Source: Epinephelus fuscoguttatus (lineage: Eukaryota; Chordata; Actinopteri; Perciformes; Serranidae). From it: a stretch of 64,000 nt of DNA. A program made the translations under genes and the position numbers. The notes below the pieces were generated by a model. That model saw only the letters and a list, made by a program, of their open reading frames with translations. It did not search any database and was not told the DNA's origin. Shown here one piece after another: positions 33,101-43,465 of the stretch; the stretch's first letter is position 1, and each line of letters opens with the position of its first letter. The DNA lies in NCBI RefSeq assembly GCF_011397635.1, contig NC_064770.1:7278826-7342825 (forward strand), given 5' to 3'.

Positions 33101-36100
33101 TATAGATCAAAGACATAAAGACATGACTGTAAACTCACAGTCTGACCCAGTAATAATATGTTTGGTGATTTGCACTTGAAAAGACGTTGAGGTTAAAATA
33201 CAGTAGATTTTAAAATGTTGCACATCTATTTGTATCTTGACTCAACAGCATTCAGTGATTTTATTTCAGCTACAAATGTAGTAAATTTAAAGACACTGAA
33301 ATGCTGCACCATTGCTCACTCAGAAATATGAACATGTAATCCCCAATATTAGGCTATAGGAATTATGTTCCATCAGTGCGACCAATGACATCAGCGACAG
33401 AGATCATTAGTCATTGATACTACGTGTCTAAAGCTTCATACCGATTTTTAAAATTTAAATAATTAGGCCTACACATTATGTGCAATAAACATTTGGGAGC
33501 GGCTCTAACAGACTGACAGTCTGATCCTTGTGCACAGTGTTATAAAAAATAATGAATATAAAAAGGACAGAGGTTTGATTCTGAGCTGAGGGTGAATTCT
33601 CGCTGTGTAATATTTGAATGTAAAGACAAAAACTGATGTCCAAAGAAGTGATTGATGTGCATAAATTCAGTAACTTCAGACAGTCCTGAGTAACAAACTA
33701 ATATCCAGCAGGATTTAGACTGTGACAGACGGTAAATCTCCGCTAATTAATGCGCTTTGACACGGACTGAATGAATGAGGAAATGAAACAGCGTGTAAGA
33801 GGGAGGAGACAGAGAAAAACCTAACCTGTTCACAGACTCAGTTGCCATGGTGATTGACTCAGAGTTTGATTTACCTCTCTTTCTGGAACTGAAGACCCAG
33901 AGTTTCCCTCATTTCAGGGTTAACATACTCAGAGTTTTCACTAAACCCGCTTTCTGGAATAGGCTGCGCCTCTGGCTGCACTCAGTTTCCCAAACAAAGC
34001 AGTCTCTTGCCGCTCTGGCGTTATCTCGTGCTGCATTCACTGCAGTCGGACATTGGAGATTCGCGCTCGTAAAAAGGCAAATTGGCCATAACTTTTCTTT
34101 GAATTCATTGCTGCCAACTGGGGTGGCAGCAGGGGTGGCATGGCTTTCTTTTAGGGTGGCAGTTGCCACCCTATGCCACCCCGGTAGATCCGCCCATGAC
34201 TATGAAAGAGACAATAAGGCAACCTGACAGTGTTTGAATGTGAATTTGTCCCAGTAACATCCTCTCTCTATGAAGTGACGTTCTTGGAACAGCACACTGA
34301 TATAATAATTCAAAACAATAAACTATATCAACTCTGAGCTAACTGTTGGACATGAACATTTCACTCTTGCTGAAGTTGGGCTTTAATGGATTCAGCTGAA
34401 CTGTATAATTTACCGTTGTGGTGAAATAAACTGCATCTTTCACAGATAGCCCAGGGCCTAATTTCAGAAAGCAGGCTCAGCAAACTCTGAGCCTAATCTC
34501 GATCTCAGAGTTGATTGAGGCTGAGAGGCCGTTTACACGTTGCCGGCTGTTTTCATAAACGAACATTTCACCGTCTCCATTTTCAAAAAGATCTTCGTTT
34601 ACACTTACCCGTGTATATATACACAAGAGCACGCCAAACCTGTAGGTGGCAGTGTAACGAGAAGCTCAAGCCTTCCATGTATCCATTGTCACCATAGCAA
34701 CATAGGTCGCACTTTTGACACAGGCACAAGTTACGGCGCATACTGTGACGTCGGCTGCCTATAACTCCGTTTATCTCCGTTTATCTCAGTTTACATGCAA
34801 ACGCACAACCGGAGTTTCCCAAAATCTCCACTCTGGCCGGAGTTTTTAGAAAGACTCGTTTTCAGAGGAGAAATCTCCGTTTGCGTGTAAACGAAGGGCA
34901 CAAACGAAGGAAGATGTCTCCGTTTATCAAAATCACCGTGTACGTGTAAACGGCCTCTCAGCTGTTTTTGGTTCCAGAACAGCTGATCAGAATGAACTCA
35001 ATCGACTCTTGAGTATGTTCAGCCTGAGGGAAGCATGTTCACGGATAGCACCAAAAGTTGTCATCAATGGATTGCAGATGACATGATTGGCAGAAAGCAG
35101 AGTTAAACGCTGAGCCACTTATTTCATCCCAACTGAATCGCAGATTTTAATGACCGGGTATGTGTCTTCTAAAAAAAAAAAAAAAAAAAATCTATTACAT
35201 CAGCTGCAGCTAAATAGCATGAGGTGGCATGGGAACAGATTGCAAAGCATATTAATAGGTAATGTGAAGTGATATTATGTAATGTGATGCCTTAATGTTT
35301 GTCTAATATACAGAAAATATATTAACATTTTAACATGTTAATGATGTTCATATATTTTGATATAATGTGCTATATCCTCTTATTCAGCTGTAATTTGATG
35401 GGGCCCAAACGCACTTGGCAGCAACTCAATATAAAACACAAAAATATTGTACTGCTAAGAAACTTTGCTTATACTGACTTCATTCTTGCAATATTAGGCT
35501 GAGGTTAACTGAATTGTTGAATTACTGTGAAATGACTTCCTTTTCATGTAATCTCCTTTATTCTCAGATGGAGCTATGATGGGGATGTGAGTCCCATAAA
35601 TGCAGCCAGTTACCATTTCCATAGTAAGTGATGTGTCATATTCTGGACTACTGAGAAAAATAAAAGAAACAACTCTCTTGTTAGATGAGCTCCACACAGT
35701 TATCTGAAAATACACTATTGGGCATGTATGCAATTAGTTAATGTCACTAGGATGACTTTAATACTTACCTCTAAAATTTACCTTGAATTCATTCATTCAT
35801 TCATTCATCTTCTAACCGCTTCATCCTCTTGAGGGTCGCGGGGGGGCTGGAGCCTATCCCAGCTGACAACGGGCGAGAGGCAGGGTACACCCTGGACAGG
35901 TCGCCAGACTATCGCAGGGCTGACACATAGAGACAAACAACCATTCACACCTACGGACAATTTAGAGTCACCAATTAACCTAGTCCCCAATCTGCATGTC
36001 TTTGGACTGTGGGAGGAAGCCGGAGTGCCCGGAGAGAACCCACGCTGACACGGGGAGAACATGCAAACTCCACACAGAAGGGCTCCCACGCCCGGGATCG

Positions 36101-38440
36101 AACCGGCAACCCTCTTGCTGTGAGGCGAGAGTGCTAACCACCACACCACCACGCCGCACTTACCTTGAATTACGGAAGCTAAATTTGTTAGCGGCGATTT
36201 AGCACGGCAAAGCTGGGTGCAGTGTTCAGTCAGATTGCTGATATAGGTGAGCGTGTGTGTCCTCTGGCTCCCCCTCGCTTCTCCACAGCTCCACCCTCTC
36301 ATCCAAAAAGTTGCATGTCTGGTTGTAGAAATCGAAGATGGTGACGGCCAAAATGCCAACCTCGAGGCCTCCAATGGGTGACATCACGGATGCTATGTCC
36401 ATTATTTTTACAGTCTCTGGACTGTGCCCCCAAAATTGGTTGTTTTAAGCCAAAACAGGAACTTTGATAACCAAAATGAGGTGTTTTTTTTTTTTTAGCC
36501 TAAACCACACGTTAACCACAGTGTTGATGAAACGTAATGTAATGTTTCACAATATCCGCTACATAATAAGGTAGAAATGTATCGTAGTTGTGGTTTCAGA
36601 AATGTATGGTGCCAACATTTGTTCTGGCAGTTGAATTAATGAGAGGAGTGACACCACTCATTGGTAGAGTAGAATCACTCTACTCATTTAAAGGACAACT
36701 TCGGTATTTTTCAACCTGGGCCGTATTTCCCAATGTGTATGTGTGCATATGATTAATAGGTACAACTTGTTTTAAAATTGGTTCAGTATTGAGGGAGGCG
36801 GATGCAACCGGGAGCCGCGAAACAAGTTAAAACGGTAACGGGGGCAAATGCGTCCCGTATAAGTTTGAGCATTAAAAGTGCTTTTTATCGCCACTGACTG
36901 GTTCAGATCGCCAGTGCTATCTCTGTGAATAGCATACTAAGCGTTTCGAACATTGTTTATATAACATTACCTCCACTGTGTCTGTAGCTCTCTCTACTCG
37001 TGGGACAGCTGTTTTCTTGAGGAAGAGGTGTTTCGGGATTGGATGTCTTCTCTTCTTCGGCTGGCAGTAGTCATCTTGGGAGAAGTGAGCACTGCAGACC
37101 CGATGGTCTGCAAGGCGCAGTGTCTGGACAGGAGTGTTAGCATCCATTTGTAGCACAACTAGCCACAACTTCAGCATCTCGCCGTCCGACAAAGGCAGCC
37201 TGTGAAACCTGTACGGGGTGTTGCGCGACATCCTGTTCTTGCAATTCGGATAAGCACAAACACGAACCATTGTTTTCAATCGATGCAGTAAAACTCTCAG
37301 CTGTACTCCGGGACAACCAGCGCCACTCTGAGCGGCGCTCAGTATGGTTCCTTTGTTTTCTTCCGGCAACAAGCAAAGCACTCGCGAGATGACGTCACAG
37401 CCGGGAGGAGGTGAAGGATCAGGGAAATGCTTAGTATGCTATTTACAGAGATAGCACTGGCGATCTGAACCGGTCAGTGGCGAAAAAAGCACTTTTAATG
37501 CGCAAACTTATACAGGACGCATTTGCCCTAGTTACCATTTTAGCTCATTTCACGGCTGCCGGCTGCATCCACCTCCCCAAATACTGAACCAATTTTAGAA
37601 CGAGTTGTACCTATGAATCATACGCACACATACACATGGGGAAATAGGGCCCAGGTTGAAAAATACTGAAGTTATCCTTTAACTCTCAACAAGAAAGTGA
37701 ATAAGTTTATTTCCCAAGGTGTTGAAGTACTTCTTTCAAAAAGTGAATGAAATATCAAGTTCAGGGAATAGATTAATTTCCTTACCAGTAACAGAAAGTG
37801 TGATGGAGTCACTTAAGGGGGAGCTGAAGTCTTGACTTGAAACCGTCGTCCGATACTGACACTGGTACGATCCTTCGTCATTAAAGTTGACTTTAGGTAT
37901 GTTAAACATAGCAGAGTTGGAACTCGAACTTTGGGTCTTTCTGAATGAACCTGAAGTCTTTGTCAAAGTGAATGTTGCACTCAAAAGCTGTTGAGTTTGA
38001 GTTGAGACCAAACAAGTGATGGCGACATTCTGACCCCAGGTAACCTCCCCAGCAGGATTCATTGAGATTCTGGGCTTTGGGAGGATTGCTGAAAAATAGC
38101 ACAATGATATAACATTAAATGTTTTACAGCTTTGATCATGGCTGTATTTGTTTTTTTTTTTTCAATAAGCATGTGGTGTGTAAAGATGTGAACATTAACA
38201 ATATCCTGTCTCTGTTACACTATAAACATTTGATCAGACAAACAGGTTCTATGACTGTAGCAGTCTTTCATTTTTAGAGAGTGGCAATGTTTGCAAGTGT
38301 CAAGCTGATTTACTGTAAGGAGGAAGTCAACAGTGTGTCAAAGTAGAAAACATATGTGTATTAAAAGAAGACTCTTTGGCTGCTGTATTTTTCATTAGCA
38401 GTGAAGAATGTGAACAACAAATATACAAGAGAAAAGTACC

Positions 38441-38481
<41 letters not shown>

Positions 38482-41400
38482 CATTTGAGGACAGTCAGTA
38501 TGTTTACATGACATTAGAGAAAATCAATTTATTGTGTTAGTTGGACTTAAAAATCATTATAAATCAAATTTCTTAAAGTCAGACTAACACATCCAGACAA
38601 TGTCAGATCCAAACTAGACTCAAGGCGCTCTAAGCATGCTCTGCAGTTTCCTACCCAGGCTTTGACCCAGAAGTCCAACAGCATTAAATTTATAACAGAA
38701 GAAGAGCCCAGTAATCACATGGTGAAATCTTCAGCCAGAGCCGTGAATTTTTGGATGGACAAACTGTACAGAGCTGTTAAGTTTTCCACCATGTGCACAC
38801 TGCTGTTGCAAGTGGCTGTTCACTGTGTTTACCCTCATTAAATCACCTGAAAACAACACCAGGCTGCTTCAGTATAACCATACAGACCTCTTCACACATC
38901 AAACTGGTCTGTTATATCTGGAAATTCGGCTTTTGTATAACAGAGTCATCTGGTTACTAAGCCAGCCTAGCCTCTTATGTTTTGTTCTTTGAACACATTG
39001 CAGTGCAATACTGTTGTTTATTACACGACTCTATTAAATGCTGTATTCTGATTGGTCAGTAGCGGCATTCTGCGGTCTGATATTACTGTGTAATGACCGC
39101 TGCTAGTAGCAACGGTCATTACACACAGTTGCTATGTAGCCCAGCGTTGCTAGGGATGCTGCCCTGCAACACTGCAGCTGTCATACAACTTCCGAGGGAC
39201 AACTTCTGATTTTAATGGATGCCGCTGAAGAAAAAGAATACCTACGGACTTTCTCTGCCAAAAACAAAAGAAGACGGATTTGAATACACACTCGGCAGTC
39301 ATGCTTAATGACATTTTACGCGAGTTTTATGCCTCGGCTCAGTCCACTAAGCCTGGGTGAGTACAAAACTTTCACCAAAAGTTGTCGAATCCGGTCGGTT
39401 TTAATGCACTTCGCAGAGGCAGACAACATTATTTATTTAACTGATAATTAGCCGTGTAATAAGTGGGATAATGTATAATGAGGAATGAGTAGACGCTGCG
39501 CGTCGGGGTTCTATTCCCCTGTCGGGAGTTATTTTCCCAGTATTCACCGGCTCATTATACATTATCCCTTACGTAACATTTATTAGTAAACTATTACTAT
39601 GACCATGTACAAGGTGAGATATGTTAGAAATATTGGTAAAATGGCGTTGGTTTGCTGAGCTGTTGTCACATTTACCTGTAATTAGCACAGCTGTGTCAGA
39701 GCTATGAGACCAGTGATGTGACTGGCTGAGAGAGTTATTAGAAATTAACTACACCCACTGATCTAGGCTAAATTCCCCTTTGCCCAACCCTTCTGAATAT
39801 TGCGCTGCTACATGAACCAAAATAAAATGTGTGCATGGACAAGCCCACACAGTCCGTGCGCTTATTATTTAAATCAACTGATGGTGCGAGAAAGTAAGCT
39901 GAGGGCGCAATGCATGCTTTTGCACCTCCGTCGAACCACGCCCGCGCAAAAGGGGGAACTTAGAGAGAGAAAACTGAAACAGGGGCGTAACTTTATTTGG
40001 TGATCATGTAATGTGATTCAGTGTTAATCCATCGTTTTATTAATGGAGTGTATAAAACTGCATGAACACTACAGAAAGTGACAACCACAGTTTAAACTGT
40101 GACAGTTGTCTCATGTCTCCCTTATACTGTATGTGCTTTGGTATTGTCTGTATATGCCTCTTGACTAGGGGTGTAACGGTACACAAAAATCACAGTTCGT
40201 TTTTTTTTTCGGTACAGTAATGAAAAAAATAGACAACTATTAAATATCTTTTACTTATTGGTAACCTTATTAAAACATACCACCACAGCAGTTAACTCTT
40301 TTTACACAATTTTTGAATGAAACAAATATATATAAAATCCTGCTGTTTTTTTAACACATTTTTTGAATGAAAAATATAAATATAAATTTCTGCTTAAACA
40401 GTTTTACTGAATTAAAATAAAAAGTATAGTGCAGCTGGTCAGCTTTAAAGCCTGCTCAGATTCAGTTTTACTAGGAACTTACTTAGCTCTCCCACTTTGT
40501 TAAAGTGCAGTAAACAAAACATGCTTTTCTCTAAAGTGCAGCTTAAACAATTTTACTCAACTCCAATAGCGTTGGTTATTTCTTTAGCACGATGGTCAAG
40601 GAACCGCTCTTTCTTTTTAAACAACGACGATATTGTAGTTTGCACCAGATTGCTTTTTCTAGTCGTGCCGGTTAACGTTCAAACTTGGGTGGTGTCGCTT
40701 TAGATGCGTTAGCATGTTAGACGTGTTTCCAAGTACATACCCGACCGCTGTTCTGCAGTGTCGGCACACTGCTTTTGTCTTGCCCACTTGTTTATTTCCA
40801 TCTTCGTATTTTACCCTGAAACCAAAGTGCTCCCAAATGGAGGACTTAAGGTTTGCGGGTGGGTCTTCAGGTTCGTCAGGCTCACTTGCCATGTTGTCAA
40901 AATGCGAGAATGCGCTGCACAAAGTGAAAGCGGAGATTTATGGTCGGACTCGGTCCATCACTCAATTATGTCCATCGGGAAAGTAGATATTTTAAATGGG
41001 TTGGCTCGCAAAAACGGAATTAAAATAAAACAAAACAAAATAAAATAAAATAATATCCTGCGCCCAATAATTCGGTACAGGGTCGTGCCAAAAAGGAAGT
41101 TGCTTACCGAACGGTTCGACAGAAATACATGTACCGTTACGGCTCTACTCTCCACTAAAGTTTGTGTTTACACTTTTGTATGTGGTGTGTGTTTTGACAA
41201 TGCATGGCTGTCAGTCCACTACTGTGGACTGAACTATTGGATGGATTGCCATGGAATTTGGTACATTCATTCTCAGGAAACTCCCCTGACTTCTCCTCCA
41301 GTTTCACCCTGAGGTTTGCATTTTAGGTCTTAATAAAATTTATTGACAACTATTGGATGGATTGCCATAAGAAATGTGCAGACATTCATGGTACTTTGGA

Positions 41401-43434
41401 GCTAGCCAGACTAGCTGACGTAAAATCATAACAAGTTTTCTCACCTGAACACACCACACCAGCGTCCTCACTGTGTCCACAGTTATGTTTCCCAAATCCA
41501 TTGTGCTGACACTCAGTTATAGACCTTTCACTTCCTGAACAGCCCACATCATCAAGCCAGATCTGTCCGGTTCCTGCACCAAAGTGAGCTGAGTGAGGGG
41601 CATTCAGTGCCGTACCACAGCCCAGCTCTCTGCAAACCACCATAGCATCTTCTAAGTCCCAACCATCATCACAGACTGTTCCCCAGACATTGTTGTAATT
41701 GATTTCAATTCTTCCAGAGCACAAGGTAGACCCAGACAATCTGATTGGCACACCTAGGCACAGAATACAGATGTCAAATCATTGCTGTGGGGTAGCTGTC
41801 ATTTAGTCATGACACAAACCACTTCTGTAAGACACATTTGGAAAAAGTTATTGTTAATTTATGTACTTTTCAACACTTACACAGACACAGAGATATAACA
41901 CTTATCAAAGGTGATCAAACACTGGATAAACTTCTTCACTTACATTACAGTTTAAGTTACAGTGTATTTTGCAACATTTCACACTTGTTACTCTAAAAGC
42001 GTGCTGCTGTGTGTGGTGACCAGGGGCCGTATTCACAAAGCTTCCTCATCTAAGAGTCGCTCCTAGTGATGAAATTCTAAGAAAATTTTTAGAATTGTGA
42101 CGTTTTCTTAGAATTTCCCCTTATAGTTAAGACTAGGTCCTTGTAAAGATAAAAGTTATTTACAAACCATCTTAGACCTTGAAAGAGCTCCTAAAGTGAA
42201 AAACTATTGGGAACAGAGAGGAGGACTTTTAAGAGTTTCTTAATCAAAGGAGAAAATGGTGCAAACACAAAGAGGTCAGAGAAATACTGACACTGAATGA
42301 CAATGTAAAACATATACGAAGGGCCATAGATTAGATTGTGCAGGGATAATATTTGTGGTCAATCTAATTAGGGGTATGCACGCCTATCCCACCTAACAAT
42401 ATCATTAATACTAAGATACCTGAAAAACTGTAAAAATGCAACAGTGCAGCAGTGATGATCTGTCTAATCCTTCTGTCAGCAGTGATCACACTAACACTGA
42501 CAACACTTTCACAGTCAGCAGTTCATCTCATTTCCTCTGGGTGTCCACACCTTGCAGGCTCAAAAAAGGCCGTGTCTCTGACAACCAATCACATCTGTTA
42601 AAAGAATGCATCACACCTAGCAACAGGGTCAACCACACCTCCTCACTCAGTGTGGTAAAGGTTTCTGTCCCTTCCTTGCTCAGAGTTGCTCTGAGAACTT
42701 TCACAAATCATTCCTAAGCTTGGAATCCTTACTAAAAAATTGAGGCTAAGTTGGGAGCTCTCTCAGAGTATTCTCAGAATGTTTGTGAATACGGCCCCTG
42801 ATCTTTTCCAGTGCTGCATCTGAGCAGCTCATGACAAGCCACAAAGACTAAAGGACAGAGCTGTTCAAATATACAGAAAAGGATACATTTTATTGAAAAC
42901 ACTATCCAAAGGTTTTCTCACCTGAACACACCACACCAGCATCCTCACCATGTCCACAGTTGTGTGTCCCAAATCCATTGTGTTGACACTCAGTTATAGA
43001 CCTTTCACTTCCTGAACAGCCCACATCATCAAGCCAGATTTTACCAGTTCCTTCACCAAAGTGAGCCGACTGAAAGGCACTCAGTGCCAAACCACAGTGC
43101 ATCTGTCTGCACACCACGCCAGCATCAGTTAAGTCCCAATCGTCATCACAGACTGTTCCCCAGATGTTGTTGTAATAGATTTCAACTCTCCCAGCACAGC
43201 GAGTAGACCCAGACCCAGCCAGTCTGATTTGACCATCTATCATAAACATTACATACAATATTTGAATATTTTACACAGACTAAAAATTGAAAACTAAAAG
43301 GTATTTATGCATCACACAGGAGAATGGACTGACCTGCAGCAGGTGGAGTAGAGGTCAAACATAGAGAGACTATAGGAGAGAACAGAAAAGAATGATATGA
43401 CTTATAACATTCAGTTAGCTGACAAGTGCATAAA

Positions 43435-43465
<31 letters not shown>

